A DNA stretch of 64,000 nucleotides. Source: Aeromonas lusitana (GTDB lineage: Bacteria; Pseudomonadota; Gammaproteobacteria; Enterobacterales; Aeromonadaceae). Both the position numbers and the translations under genes were made by a program. Within the stretch, counting starts at the first letter, position 1; the number at the start of each line of letters is the position of its first letter. The stretch lies in contig NZ_PGCP01000019.1 in assembly GCF_002812985.1 (NCBI RefSeq), forward strand, positions 37,520 to 101,519. Direction: 5' to 3'. The notes under the pieces are model-generated. The model saw nothing but the letters and a program-made list of their open reading frames with translations. It had not been told where the DNA came from and did not search any database. This document shows positions 43,127 to 52,196 of the stretch, piece after piece.

Positions 43127-43810
43127 TCAGGTGATTGGCTTTGCGACTACCGCCACCATTTCGGCCCTCTTGGAAGAAGAGCTACTGCGTGGATCGGATT
43201 TTACCCACTCGATGATGTCACTCTGCTTGGTTGTTGTGTCGGGGTCATCTCGATCCCAGTTTTCTCCCCAATACCGTTCTTGCACTTCGGCCACGAGCTC
43301 AAGTAATGGGGTCATGTGACGAAAGGCAGGGGCCTTTACCTTGAGTGCGGTGATTTCTACTTCAGCTCGCAGCAGTCGTTTTGATAGTTCTTCGGCATGT
43401 TTGGCTAGATCTACATCCTTCTGACTTTTCAAATAGTTCGACTCCTGGGGTGTATACATCTGTTCTCTTGGGCTCACAAAAGCAAGGCGCGTTACAAGCC
43501 ATTGGTTATCAGACTCCCCACCGACTGGCGGCCAACAGAAGTTTCTGACTTTTGCCCATTGGCTGAGATCAGTATTACTTACCACGCCGTCAGCCTCCCA
43601 CCATCCATTTTTTGGAGATTTGAAACCACTCGCAAATAAGTGGCCGCTCTCAATCGATTCACAAAGAGCGAAAACGACAGTCTGGATGGAACAGAATTCT
43701 TCGGAGTCTAGGGGACTGCTAGGCAGCAACCCGCACAACAGATGGGCTGCGGTTTGAAGCGTAAACTCTTTCTGAACCGCGTATTGAGTAAAAGCAGCCT
43801 TGTATTCCAT
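43127..43810 (-). CDS. Hypothetical element protein
   Basis: The 227-residue protein is soluble, with a helical N-terminal half (FTLQTAAHLLCGLLPSSP), a Trp-rich middle (KNGWWEADGVV... KVRNFCWPPVGG) and a coiled C-terminal half (LAKHAEELSKRLLRAEVEIT ALKVKAP). Such proteins occur beside integrases of similar islands, but I recognise no named family. It lies between the integrase and the alpA operator cluster on the same strand. Confidence 0.7.
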   Translation of the reverse strand: MEYKAAFTQYAVQKEFTLQTAAHLLCGLLPSSPLDSEEFCSIQTVVFALCESIESGHLFASGFKSPKNGWWEADGVVSNTDLSQWAKVRNFCWPPVGGESDNQWLVTRLAFVSPREQMYTPQESNYLKSQKDVDLAKHAEELSKRLLRAEVEITALKVKAPAFRHMTPLLELVAEVQERYWGENWDRDDPDTTTKQSDIIEWVKSDPRSSSSSKRAEMVAVVAKPIT

Positions 43811-43912
43811 GCGTCACCTTCTCACGCTCCTTGAATTGTTGTCGGGTCAGGCGGGCAAGGTTCTCCGCTTTTCTCTCCGTCGAGATAGACCCGGCAAGTC
43901 GTTAGGCTGGGG

Positions 43913-45163
43913 TTATTCTCCCACCACCTTCAATGCTTTAAAGCCGCTAGCCAGAGAAAGGTTCCCCTGGCTGGCCTGCTCTATGTGGTTGCTCCACCAG
44001 CTCATCATGATCACCCGCTGCTCGTAGTAGTCGCTGCGGTTATAGGCGCGGCGGATCTCGTTATCGTCGGCGTGAGACAGCGCCGCTTCAATGGCGTCAG
44101 GATTGAACCCTTGTTCGTTGAGGGTGGTACTGCCGAGCGAGCGCAATCCGTGGGCCACCAGTCGTCCGCCGTAGCCCAGCCGCTTAAGGGCCGCATTCGC
44201 GCTCTGGTCGTTGATGTGGCCGAGCGGATCACGGTAGCCGGGGAACACGAAGGGGCGGTGGCCGCTGATCGGCTTCACCCGCTCCAGCAGGGCCAACGCT
44301 TGTGGAGTCAGCGGAACCCGGTGGGGGCGCTCCATCTTCATCCGGTCAGCGGGGATGTTCCAAACCTTGGCCTCCATGTCTATCTCATCCCAGCGGGTGC
44401 CAGCCGACTCACCAGGGCGAACCAGGGTGTGCAGGCTCCATTCAATCTGACAGCGGGTAGTGTGGTCTAGCCTACCGTTGGCAATGTCGGACATCAGCAG
44501 TGGTAACTCCTCTGGCTTGAGCGTAGGCATATGCTTCTTGGCAGGCTTCTTGAACACTTTGCGAATGGCGGAGCAGGGGTTGGCATCAAGCAGGCCGTGG
44601 TTAACGGTGTAGTCGAGGATCTCGTTTATCCGCTGACACAGCCGGCGCACTGTCTCCAGCTTGCCATCAGCCTCAATAGGGCGCAGTAGTTCGATCACCA
44701 GGGGGGCGCGTATCTGATCGATAGGCATAGAGCCGATGAAAGGCAGCAAATACAGCTCAAGGGAGCGCCACGAATCGGCGGCATAGGCTTCGCTCACGTC
44801 GTGCCGTTTCAGATCCAGCCACTTGGCAGCCATTCTCTCGAACGTATTGGCGCAGGCCTCTTGCTGAGCCTGGACGATGGCGAGCTGCTCTTCTTTATGA
44901 CGTTTGGGGTCAATGGCTTGAGCCAATAGGGCACGAGACTCTCGACGCCGCTCTCGAGCTGCGGCAAGAGTCACATCAGGGTAGGGGCCAAAACTGATAT
45001 TGGCGCGCTTCTTGTCGCTCGGCCTGTAGTAGTTGAACACCCAGAGCCTCGCACCATTCGGCTTAACCCTTAGGTAAAGTCCGTCACCGTCACCCAGGCT
45101 GTATTCCTTGGCTTCAGGCTTAGCGGTTCTCAGCTTTGAGTCGGTCAGCTTGTCTTTACTCAC
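43913..45163 (-). CDS. int: P4-type tyrosine recombinase (integrase)
   Basis: The 416-residue integrase has the DUF4102 N-terminal domain (LTDSKLRTAKPEAKEYSLGD GDGLYLRV), the core-binding region and the tyrosine recombinase catalytic domain. Catalytic residues: Arg in TLVRPGE, His-x-x-Arg in HGLRS, His in LSHADD and Tyr in AYNRSDYY. It ends 177 bases from the 3' end of ssrA, the usual place for a P4-family integrase of an element in that gene. An inverted repeat GTAACACC/GGTGTTAC (45180-45201) in its promoter region may be an operator. Confidence 0.95.
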   Translation of the reverse strand: MSKDKLTDSKLRTAKPEAKEYSLGDGDGLYLRVKPNGARLWVFNYYRPSDKKRANISFGPYPDVTLAAARERRRESRALLAQAIDPKRHKEEQLAIVQAQQEACANTFERMAAKWLDLKRHDVSEAYAADSWRSLELYLLPFIGSMPIDQIRAPLVIELLRPIEADGKLETVRRLCQRINEILDYTVNHGLLDANPCSAIRKVFKKPAKKHMPTLKPEELPLLMSDIANGRLDHTTRCQIEWSLHTLVRPGESAGTRWDEIDMEAKVWNIPADRMKMERPHRVPLTPQALALLERVKPISGHRPFVFPGYRDPLGHINDQSANAALKRLGYGGRLVAHGLRSLGSTTLNEQGFNPDAIEAALSHADDNEIRRAYNRSDYYEQRVIMMSWWSNHIEQASQGNLSLASGFKALKVVGE

Positions 45164-45276
45164 GGCACATCCCCCAGCAGTAACACCAAAACCGGTGTTA
45201 CAAAACCAATGTGACCGTAGATGTTACTCTTATGGCTGGATTTAGGCGACTCGCTCGGACTACTGCGGACAACAAA

Positions 45277-45307
45277 AAACCCGCAAAGCCTTACGCTGTG
45301 CGGGTTT
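45277..45307 (-). terminator. Terminator downstream of ssrA
   Basis: AAACCCGCA pairs with TGCGGGTTT around an 11-base loop. On the minus strand it is followed by T-rich sequence, 34 bases past the mature ssrA end. It lies inside the element, so either the element supplied it or it is the displaced native one. Confidence 0.7.
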
Positions 45308-45340
45308 CTGTACTTCTTCGTTCCCGGCCGGAACATTGTT

Positions 45341-45700
45341 TGGTGGAGCTGGGGGGATTTGAACCCCCGTCCAAAATTACTACATCCTTGGTACTACATG
45401 CTTAGTCACTCTTTACATTCGCCAACACGCTGCGGAGAGACACGCCACGCATTGACTAGCTCGATTGGTTTTAATGCTTCCGCCCCGAGCAGGACTTCCA
45501 CACGATCCTGTGAAGGATGACCTTCCATTTCCCTAGGACACAGGCAAGCTAGGGGAGAAGGGCTCAGCGCAGGTTATTAAGCTGCGAGTGCGTAGTTTTC
45601 GTCGTTTGCGACTATTTTTTTGCGGTTTATTAACGAGGCCTACCGCACCTCGGCATGCACCTTGGGTTTCGTGAATCTTGTCGAATCCAGAATCAGCCCC
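45341..45700 (-). ncRNA. ssrA: Transfer-messenger RNA (tmRNA)
   Basis: The 360-base RNA rescues stalled ribosomes together with SmpB. The 5' end GGGGCTGATTCTGGATTCGA and the 3' end GGGGGATTTGAACCCC / GCTCCACCA (read as complement) form the tRNA-like domain. The tag frame (45574-45609) starts at GCA and reads ANDENYALAA followed by two stops, giving AANDENYALAA with the charged Ala. The 3' end is the attachment site of the adjoining element and is intact. Confidence 0.97.
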
Positions 45701-45715
45701 AAGTTGTCAAAAGTG

Positions 45716-45743
45716 ATTGTACGCAAAAAACCTGTCATGGCAA
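45716..45743 (-). promoter_or_regulatory. Candidate ssrA promoter
   Basis: On the minus strand TTGCCA (45743-45738) and TACAAT (45721-45716) lie 16 bases apart and about 16 bases before the mature 5' end. That would give a short leader removed by RNase P, as is usual for tmRNA. Confidence 0.5.
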
Positions 45744-45753
45744 GGCGTTGATG

Positions 45754-45783
45754 GCAATCGACCGGCCTGGGCCGGTCGATTGC
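45754..45783 (-). terminator. Terminator after smpB
   Basis: GCAATCGACCGGCC faces its exact complement across two bases, a 14-bp stem, 22 bases beyond the smpB stop. Confidence 0.7.
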
Positions 45784-45805
45784 TGGTTTATTGGGCGACC
45801 CGGGA

Positions 45806-46294
45806 TCAACCGCGGTTCTTGTTCTTCATGATGCGGGCTTTTTCCCGATCCCATTCGCGGGCCTTGGTGTCTTCCCGCTTGTCGTGTTCTTTCTTGCCCT
45901 TGACCAGGCCAATCTCGACCTTGACCCAGCACTCTTTCCAGTACAGGGAGAGCGGCACGATGGTGTAGCCCTGGCGCGCGGTCAGGCTTTCCAGCTTGTC
46001 GAGCTCGCGGCGGCTCAGCAGCAGTTTGCGGGTGCGGGTCGGGTCACACACCACGTGGCTGGAGGCGGCGTTCAACGGCAGGAAGGTGGAGCCGAACAGG
46101 AATGCCTCTCCCTGCAGGAAGATGACGTAGGCTTCGCTGATGTTGGCCTTGCCCGCCCGCAGGGATTTGACTTCCCACCCTTGCAGGGACAGACCGGCTT
46201 CCACGCGCTCTTCGATGAAGTACTCGTGGCGGGCGGTTCTGTTGAGTGCAATGGTGCTGGACCCGGCTTTGTTTTTACTGTTCTTTTTGCTCAT
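45806..46294 (-). CDS. smpB: SsrA-binding protein SmpB
   Basis: The 162-residue protein delivers tmRNA to stalled ribosomes. Motifs: [48 protein letters not shown] and the conserved basic tail [20 protein letters not shown]. Start MSKKNSK at 46294. It lies just upstream of ssrA on the same strand, the common arrangement, and is divergent from ratA. Confidence 0.97.
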   Translation of the reverse strand: MSKKNSKNKAGSSTIALNRTARHEYFIEERVEAGLSLQGWEVKSLRAGKANISEAYVIFLQGEAFLFGSTFLPLNAASSHVVCDPTRTRKLLLSRRELDKLESLTARQGYTIVPLSLYWKECWVKVEIGLVKGKKEHDKREDTKAREWDREKARIMKNKNRG

Positions 46295-46543
46295 GACGGG
46301 GGCCTTCGGCGATGTTGATGAAGGCGCATTATACGTGGGTGGCGGCGGCTGTAAAACGCGCAACCGTGCGAGTGATGGCTTTATGAGCAGTTGGGGCCTG
46401 ATTTTGGCTGGCAAGGGGATTTCTGTGAGGGGAGGGGTGGCGATAAAGTGAGCGATTGGTCGGCCGATGGCTTTGCGTGCCGTTTCGGCGGTGATTTTGG
46501 CTGACAAGGTGATAAAATCGGGCGGATTGGAAGAGGAAAACCC

Positions 46544-46978
46544 ATGCCCCGTATTACTCGCAGTGCCCTGGTGATGTTCAGCGCCGAACAGATGTTCCGG
46601 CTGGTCAACGACGTTCACGCTTATCCCGAATTCTTGCCCGGTTGCGTCGGTAGCCGCGTCCATGAGACCGGCGAGGATTACATGACCGCCTCGGTGGACG
46701 TGGCCAAGGCGGGCATCGCCAAGACCTTCACCACTCGCAACCGGCTCGATGCCAACCGCGCCATCAAGATGGAGCTGGTGGAGGGGCCCTTCAAGACGCT
46801 GGCGGGCTGGTGGACCTTCACCCCGCTGGACGTGGATGCCTGCAAGGTGGAGTTCGATCTCGACTTCGAATTCACCTCCAAGCTCATCGAGCTCGCCTTT
46901 GGCCAGATCTTCCGCGAGCTGGTGGGCTCCATGGTGCTGGCCTTCTCCAATCGCGCCAAGGTGGTGTACGGTGTCTGA
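46544..46978 (+). CDS. ratA: START/SRPBCC family protein RatA
   Basis: The 144-residue protein matches RatA/Coq10-like proteins: [46 protein letters not shown] and LELAFGQIF near the end. In E. coli RatA was described as blocking 70S assembly, while the fold suggests lipid or quinone binding. It overlaps rnfH by eight bases and is divergent from smpB, the usual order in gamma-proteobacteria. Confidence 0.93.
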   Translation: MPRITRSALVMFSAEQMFRLVNDVHAYPEFLPGCVGSRVHETGEDYMTASVDVAKAGIAKTFTTRNRLDANRAIKMELVEGPFKTLAGWWTFTPLDVDACKVEFDLDFEFTSKLIELAFGQIFRELVGSMVLAFSNRAKVVYGV

Positions 46979-47324
46979 TCTGCTCAATATCGAAGTGGCC
47001 TATGCCCTGCCCGAGCGGCAAACCGTGCTGCGCATCCGGGTGGCGCCGGGCACCAGCGTGCTGACCGCCATCGAGCAGTCCGGCATCCTCGGCAAGCACC
47101 CGGAGATCGATCTCGCGGTCAACAAGTTCGGCATCTACAGCCGCCCGGTCAAGGGTGGCGAGGCGGTGCAGGACGGGGATCGCATCGAGATCTACCGCCC
47201 CCTGATCGCCGATCCCAAAGAGATGCGCAAGAAGCGGGCCGAGAAAGCCAAGGAAGAGGGGCGTGCCGACGTGGTGACCGGCGGGCGGCCCGACGTGCAT
47301 CGCAAGCGGGACGATGCCGAATAG
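46971..47324 (+). CDS. rnfH: RnfH family ubiquitin-like protein
   Basis: The 117-residue protein has the RnfH beta-grasp core ([57 protein letters not shown]). The start is GTG inside ratA, eight bases before the ratA stop, so translation is coupled. A basic, charged tail (~25 residues) follows the domain. The molecular role of RnfH is not settled. Confidence 0.92.
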   Translation: MSDLLNIEVAYALPERQTVLRIRVAPGTSVLTAIEQSGILGKHPEIDLAVNKFGIYSRPVKGGEAVQDGDRIEIYRPLIADPKEMRKKRAEKAKEEGRADVVTGGRPDVHRKRDDAE

Positions 47325-47357
47325 GGCTTGATTAAGCGCATTTCTGCAGCATAAACG

Positions 47358-47377
47358 AGAGGCGCCATGGCGCCTCT
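47358..47377 (+). terminator. Terminator after rnfH
   Basis: AGAGGCGCCATGGCGCCTCT is a perfect 20-base palindrome followed by T-rich sequence. Confidence 0.75.
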
Positions 47378-47437
47378 TTGTTGTTTTATGCTGCTGTATA
47401 TGGATGGGCGGCAGGTTGTCGCCGTGTCAGCTCGTCT

Positions 47438-48073
47438 CTACAGCGCAAGCAGCTGCTCGTTTTCCACCGTCTCGACACCGCTCTGCTGCTCGGCGAGCAC
47501 CGCCATGGCATGGGCGACCTGACGTGCCTCGATGGCGCGCCAGCGTCTGAAGCGCCCGCGCAGCAGGGGCTTTATCAACGGGTAGATGGCCTGGAAGAAC
47601 TGCTCGGAGGCGCGCGGCGGCTGGCGATCCCCGAGCAGCATGGCGGGGCGCACTATGGCGAGCCGCTGCCACTCCTGGGCCAGCAGGGCCTGCTCCATCT
47701 CCCCCTTGGTGCGGGGGTAGAGGGCGGGGGAACTCGGGTTGGCGCCCAGGCTCGAGACGACGATGAGGCGACGGCAACCGTGACGGCGGGCGAGGGCGGC
47801 GAAGGCCAGCACATAGTCGTGATCAACCCGGCGAAACGCGGTATCCGAGCCTGCGTCCTTGCGGGTGGAGCCGAGGCAGCAGAAGGCAAGGTCGACGGGG
47901 GCGGGCAGCTCAGTGTTCTCCAGCCTATCAAAATCCACCGGCAACCAGTGGCGGTTCGGGGCAGGTTCCCCCGGCTTGCGACAGAGCAGGGTCAGCTCAT
48001 GGGCAGCTCCGAGCTGGCGAACGAGCTCCCGGCCGATGAGGCCGGTGGCCCCGGCGATCAGAACTTGGCTCAT
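47438..48073 (-). CDS. NAD(P)-binding Rossmann protein, atypical short-chain dehydrogenase type
   Basis: The 211-residue protein opens with VLIAGATGLIGRELVRQL, a GxxGxxG nucleotide site, and contains AFCCLGSTRKDAGSD, VVSSLGANPSSPALYPRTKG with Tyr-x3-Lys-like YPRTK, and LAIVRPAMLLG. This fits the HTATIP2/NmrA-like group of oxidoreductase relatives. Substrate unknown. It stands alone between rnfH and bamE. Confidence 0.85.
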   Translation of the reverse strand: MSQVLIAGATGLIGRELVRQLGAAHELTLLCRKPGEPAPNRHWLPVDFDRLENTELPAPVDLAFCCLGSTRKDAGSDTAFRRVDHDYVLAFAALARRHGCRRLIVVSSLGANPSSPALYPRTKGEMEQALLAQEWQRLAIVRPAMLLGDRQPPRASEQFFQAIYPLIKPLLRGRFRRWRAIEARQVAHAMAVLAEQQSGVETVENEQLLAL

Positions 48074-48170
48074 GACTCTCTCCGGTGTGGGACTGATACG
48101 TGTCTCTTAGCATGGTGCCGCAGGCGGGCTCTTGCCCCTCGATGACGCATCGGTCGCCATAGTGCATAAA

Positions 48171-48196
48171 ACAAAACCGGCCTTGGCCGGTTTTGT
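48171..48196 (-). terminator. Terminator after bamE
   Basis: ACAAAACCGGCC faces its complement across TT; the T-run on the minus strand comes seven bases after the bamE stop. Confidence 0.8.
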
Positions 48197-48202
48197 GGGA
48201 GA

Positions 48203-48541
48203 TCAGAGCGGGGTGGTGAAGGCCGCCGGGAGCGGGAAGTCACCGGTGGCGGTGGAGAGGCGGTCGCCGACGAAGTTCAGGGTCAGCTCCTTGCGCTCCT
48301 TGTCACCACGGCCCGGCGTGAACTCGTAGAGGTAGTACCAGGTATTGGGGTCGAAACCGTCCCGCAGCATGGGCGAGCCCAGCACGTACACGACCTGCTC
48401 GTGGGTCATGCCCTGACGCAGCTTGTCGACCTGTTTTTGTTCCACATAGTTACCCTGGGGAATATCGATACGATAGACCAGGCTGCAACCGGACAGGGTG
48501 AGGGCGGTCAGGGCCGCGGCAATCAGGTGTTTCATCCGCAT
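48203..48541 (-). CDS. bamE: Outer membrane assembly lipoprotein BamE
   Basis: The 112-residue lipoprotein of the BAM complex has a signal peptide with lipobox TLSGC and the BamE core YRIDIPQGNYVEQKQVDKLR QGMTHEQVVYVLGSPMLRD, then WYYLYEFTPGRG. It helps insert beta-barrel proteins. Two in-frame ATG codons (48541, 48535) are possible starts. Single gene, no operon partner. Confidence 0.96.
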   Translation of the reverse strand: MRMKHLIAAALTALTLSGCSLVYRIDIPQGNYVEQKQVDKLRQGMTHEQVVYVLGSPMLRDGFDPNTWYYLYEFTPGRGDKERKELTLNFVGDRLSTATGDFPLPAAFTTPL

Positions 48542-48639
48542 ATCGAGTTCAGATCATCCATACAGTCTTTTTAGCTCGGCAAATCATACCCACTCCCTGT
48601 GCGGAAGTAAAAAGTCATTGATCCACCGGCCAATAAAAA

Positions 48640-48656
48640 GGGCCGCATGGCGGCCC
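48640..48656 (-). terminator. Terminator after iron-type alcohol dehydrogenase gene
   Basis: GGGCCGC pairs with GCGGCCC around a 3-base loop, with T5 following on the minus strand. Confidence 0.75.
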
Positions 48657-48674
48657 CTGGCACAGGACGTCGAC

Positions 48675-49826
48675 TCACATGGCGGCGCGGAAGATATCGA
48701 CTATCTCGGCGTGGCTCGCCTGTTTCGGGTTGGTAAAACCGCAGGCGTCGTTGAGCGCATTGGTCGCCAGCACGTCGAAGTCATCGGCCTTGACCCCGAG
48801 TTGCTCCAGACCGGCCGGGATCTTCACATCCCGCGCCAGCTGCTGGATGGCCCGGATGGCCGCGGCGGCGCCCTCTGCGTCGCTCATGGCGCTCACGTCC
48901 ACCCCCATGTGATGGGCCACGTCCTTGAGGCGAGCGGCGCTCACCTGGGCGTTGTAGGCCTGTACGTGGGGCAGCAGCACCGCATTGCAGACACCGTGGG
49001 GCAGGTCGTAGAAGCCGCCGAGTTGGTGCGCCATGGCGTGCACATAGCCAAGGCTCGCGTTGTTGAACGCCATGCCGGCCAGGAACTGGGCATAGGCCAT
49101 CTGCTCGCGGGCATGGAGATCATCCCCCTGTGCCACCGCAGTACGCAGGTGCTTGGCGATGAGCCCGATGGCCATGATGGCGCTGGCATCGGTGACCGGG
49201 GTGGCGGCGGTGGAGACATAGGCCTCGATGGCGTGGGTCAGGGCATCCATGCCGGTGGCGGCGGTGAGGCCGGCGGGCTTGGCCAGCATCAGCTCGGGGT
49301 CGTTGACCGACATCAGGGGAGTGACGTGCTTGTCGACGATGGCCATCTTCACGTGACGGGCCTCGTCTGTGATGATGCAAAACCGGGTCATCTCGGAGGC
49401 GGTGCCGGCGGTGGTGTTGATGGCAATCAGTGGCAGCTGTGGCTTGGGAGAGCGATCCACCCCTTCATAATCCTTGATGCTGCCCCCGTTGGTGGCCACC
49501 AGGGCGATGCCCTTGGCGCAGTCGTGGGGGGAGCCGCCGCCGAGCGAAATCACGCAGTCACAGCCGTGTGCCTTGAGCATAGCCAGACCCGCCTCCACGT
49601 TGGTCATGGTGGGGTTGGGCTTGGTCTCATCAAATACCTGGCTCTCGATGCCGTGCTCCGCCAAGAGCTTGGCGACCCGGGCCACCACGCCTATCTGGTT
49701 GAGGACGCGATCGGTGACGATCAGTGCCTTGCGATAACCATGGCCCTGGATATCGACGGCGGCCTCTTGCAGGCAGCCTGCCCCCATCAGGTTGACGGCG
49801 GGAATATAGAACTTGAATGTTGCCAT
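48675..49826 (-). CDS. Iron-containing alcohol dehydrogenase (YiaY/AdhB type)
   Basis: The 383-residue group III alcohol dehydrogenase has the NAD motif [13 protein letters not shown], the [11 protein letters not shown] segment, and metal-binding residues Asp in VNDPELM..., His in [11 protein letters not shown], and the His pair in [20 protein letters not shown]. It likely interconverts ethanol or propanediol and the aldehyde with NAD. It stands alone, with a ~390-base region to udp. Confidence 0.93.
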   Translation of the reverse strand: MATFKFYIPAVNLMGAGCLQEAAVDIQGHGYRKALIVTDRVLNQIGVVARVAKLLAEHGIESQVFDETKPNPTMTNVEAGLAMLKAHGCDCVISLGGGSPHDCAKGIALVATNGGSIKDYEGVDRSPKPQLPLIAINTTAGTASEMTRFCIITDEARHVKMAIVDKHVTPLMSVNDPELMLAKPAGLTAATGMDALTHAIEAYVSTAATPVTDASAIMAIGLIAKHLRTAVAQGDDLHAREQMAYAQFLAGMAFNNASLGYVHAMAHQLGGFYDLPHGVCNAVLLPHVQAYNAQVSAARLKDVAHHMGVDVSAMSDAEGAAAAIRAIQQLARDVKIPAGLEQLGVKADDFDVLATNALNDACGFTNPKQASHAEIVDIFRAAM

Positions 49827-49998
49827 GATGAACTCCGTAACTTAGCCATTTAGTAGTAGTTTGGCGGCCAAGATAGCAGCGTCGTCGCCACCAGGCAGGG
49901 TTCGATGGTATCTGTTTTACAACTTTGTGGACTCGATCGCGCTCTTGTTGACGGAGGCCAGCGAAGGCTTGACAAGGGCCGGGAACAGGGGAGTAATG

Positions 49999-50107
49999 GA
50001 AAAACGTTTTTCAAGAAATTCATCAAGTTAGAAAACGTTTTGCAACGAATTCGTCACTGTCAATGCGTGAAAGTGTGAGTTGCCTCAAGGATTTGGAAAG
50101 CGCTTTC
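49999..50107. promoter_or_regulatory. Three LacI-family-type palindromes upstream of udp
   Basis: GAAAAACGTTTTTC (49999-50012), AAAACGTTTT (50032-50041) and GAAAGCGCTTTC (50096-50107) are even-centred palindromes of the LacI/CytR/PurR operator type. They lie between adh and udp; udp is under CytR and CRP in E. coli, so CytR-like control is plausible. No second gene is supported in 49854-50218. Confidence 0.5.
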
Positions 50108-50218
50108 GACCATAGTTGCGCCTTCCCGAATGAGGGGAAAACAGGCTTGAAAATTACATAAAGAACCATCTTAACTGCACGCTGCCATTCGCTGGCGGGG
50201 CGCAACCAGGAGTCCACT

Positions 50219-50974
50219 ATGTCTGATGTTTTTCACTTGGGTTTGAAGAAAGCTGATCTGCAAGGCGCCACCCTGGCGATCGTTCCCGGTGACCCCGAGC
50301 GCGTCAAGCGCATCGCAGAACTGTTGGACAACCCAGTACACCTGGCCAGTCATCGTGAGTTCACTACCTGGCGTGGCGAGATGGGCGGCACCGCCGTCAT
50401 CGTCTGCTCCACCGGTATCGGCGGCCCCTCTACCTCCATCGCGGTGGAAGAGCTGGCTCAGCTGGGTATCCGTACCTTCCTGCGCATCGGCACCACAGGT
50501 GCCATCCAGCCGCACCTGAACGTGGGCGATGTCATCGTCACTACCGGTTCCGTGCGCCTCGACGGTGCCAGCCTGCACTTCGCGCCGATGGAATTCCCGG
50601 CCGTTGCCGATTTCGAGTGCACCACCGCACTGGTCGAGACCGCCAAGGAGCTGGGCTCCAAGCTGCACGTGGGCGTCACCGCCTCCTCCGACACCTTCTA
50701 CCCGGGTCAGGAGCGTTACGACACCTATTCTGGCCGCGTGGTAAATCGCTTCCAGGGCTCCATGAAGGAGTGGCAATCCATGGGCGTGCTGAACTTCGAG
50801 ATGGAGTCTGCCACCCTGTTGACCATGTGCGCCAGCCAGGGTCTGCGTGCCGGTATGGTGGCGGGCATCATAGTCAACCGCACCCAGCAAGAGATCCCGA
50901 GTGCGGCCACCATGGCAAAAACCGAATCTGATGCGATCAAGATCGTGCTGGGTGCCGCCCGCAAGCTGATCTAA
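50219..50974 (+). CDS. udp: Uridine phosphorylase
   Basis: The 251-residue enzyme splits uridine into uracil and ribose 1-phosphate. Motifs: [58 protein letters not shown] and the substrate region [11 protein letters not shown]. Start has AGGAG nine bases upstream. It is preceded by a regulatory region with three palindromes and stands alone. Confidence 0.97.
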   Translation: MSDVFHLGLKKADLQGATLAIVPGDPERVKRIAELLDNPVHLASHREFTTWRGEMGGTAVIVCSTGIGGPSTSIAVEELAQLGIRTFLRIGTTGAIQPHLNVGDVIVTTGSVRLDGASLHFAPMEFPAVADFECTTALVETAKELGSKLHVGVTASSDTFYPGQERYDTYSGRVVNRFQGSMKEWQSMGVLNFEMESATLLTMCASQGLRAGMVAGIIVNRTQQEIPSAATMAKTESDAIKIVLGAARKLI

Positions 50975-51117
50975 TCGCGGCTCTTGTCACAAGAGCTCCG
51001 AGTGGGGGGTGGGGGCCGTTGCGAAAGCGCGGCCCCTATCTTTATCTGCCGTTTGTGAAAAATACCTGTCGTTCGTCCTGCCTTCTGCCATCCATTCTTT
51101 ATTTCTTCTGCCGTATC

Positions 51118-51265
51118 CGAGCTGACAGACATATCTCGCTGTTACAGGTTCGCCGGATGGAGAGGTCCAGTTGCTGTTACCTGTCCTCATCTCTTCTGAA
51201 TCCAATGAGAAGAAGTTCGTACAGCTCGCCGTCATAGGATCGCCGCTTATCGGGTGGAACAAGCC
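51118..51265 (-). pseudogene. Tail echoes: two diverged copies of the RluA-family gene end
   Basis: Behind the intact pseudouridine synthase gene (ending FVHPVSGEPVVARCASPF) the minus strand reads FHPISGDPMTASC and, about 20 codons on, SPSGEPVTARYV in the same frame as each other. Both resemble the intact end, and neither has a start or the rest of the gene. Two successive remnants at one locus suggest repeated replacement or stepwise duplication. Outside these stretches 50975-51301 holds no gene; a GC-rich hairpin near 51013-51036 may end udp transcription. Confidence 0.65.
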
Positions 51266-51301
51266 TGTCTGCTGTTCCCGGCCGTCACCCCTTTTGAGCC
51301 A

Positions 51302-52000
51302 TCAGAAGGGGCTAGCACACCTCGCTACCACGGGCTCGCCGCTCACTGGGTGCACAAAGTCCAGGGCGCAGGCGTGCAGCATCAGCCTGGGCGTTCGTTC
51401 GGTGCCCGGTGGCAGCAGGCCGCCATAGAGATCGCAGCCGAGGATGGGGTGGCCCAGCAACTGGCAGTGGATGCGCAGCTGATGAGTGCGGCCCGTCTCG
51501 GGGATGAGTCGCACCCGGGTCAGGGGCAGCGACTCGCCGCTGTCACTCTGGCGCAGGAAGCGCTCTTGCACTCGATAGCGGGAGCGGGCGGGTTTGCCGC
51601 TGGCGGCGCAGATCTTCATCAACGGAAACAGGGCCGGATCCTTGGCGATGGGGGCATCGATCAGTCCCTCATCTTCGGCCAGATGGCCGCAGAGCAGGGC
51701 CTCGTAGGCCTTGGTCACGGTGCGCTGGCTGAACTGCTGGCACAGGAGGGCGTTGATGGCCTTGTTTCTGGCGATCACCATGAGGCCGGAGGTACCAAAG
51801 TCGAGGCGGTGGATCAGGGTACAGCCGGGGTACGCCTGCACCAGCCGATAGTGCACCGAATCGAGGTTTTGCGGGTGCTTGCCGGAGAGGCTGAGCAGGC
51901 CACTCGGCTTGTTGATGAGCAGCAGGTGCTCGTCCTCGAACAGGACCTCGATGTCGGCATGGCAAGGGGGGGCGATAAAGGTATCGACGATGACGGACAT
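51302..52000 (-). CDS. RluA-family pseudouridine synthase
   Basis: The 232-residue enzyme modifies uridine in RNA. The catalytic Asp is in HRLDFGTSGLMVIARN; other motifs are VLFEDEHLLLINKPSGLLS, TKAYEALLCG, RLIPETGRTHQLRIHC and HPILGCDLYGG. Start MSVIVDTF at 52000 fits; an open stretch upstream is not family-like. RNA target (tRNA/23S) cannot be fixed. Its 3' end is followed by two diverged copies of its tail. Confidence 0.93.
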   Translation of the reverse strand: MSVIVDTFIAPPCHADIEVLFEDEHLLLINKPSGLLSLSGKHPQNLDSVHYRLVQAYPGCTLIHRLDFGTSGLMVIARNKAINALLCQQFSQRTVTKAYEALLCGHLAEDEGLIDAPIAKDPALFPLMKICAASGKPARSRYRVQERFLRQSDSGESLPLTRVRLIPETGRTHQLRIHCQLLGHPILGCDLYGGLLPPGTERTPRLMLHACALDFVHPVSGEPVVARCASPF

Positions 52001-52196
52001 AGGGCTTTGGCGCTGGAAATGGCAGGGGATCATACAAGAAGCCGGAGCCCGGGGCGAGCCGGCACTCGCGGTTCGGCGCACTCGCTGGCAAGTGCTTGAT
52101 TCATCAGGCGGAGGCGGTTTTGTGACTCCCCCCTGAGTTAATCTTCCCCTCCCTTGCTAAGGTATGGCTCCCTGTTGAGTCGTAAGGAATCTGTTC

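Noticed and set aside
50023..50217. 64-codon minus-strand frame upstream of udp
   Set aside because: It lies over the palindromic operators, has no ribosome site and no family.
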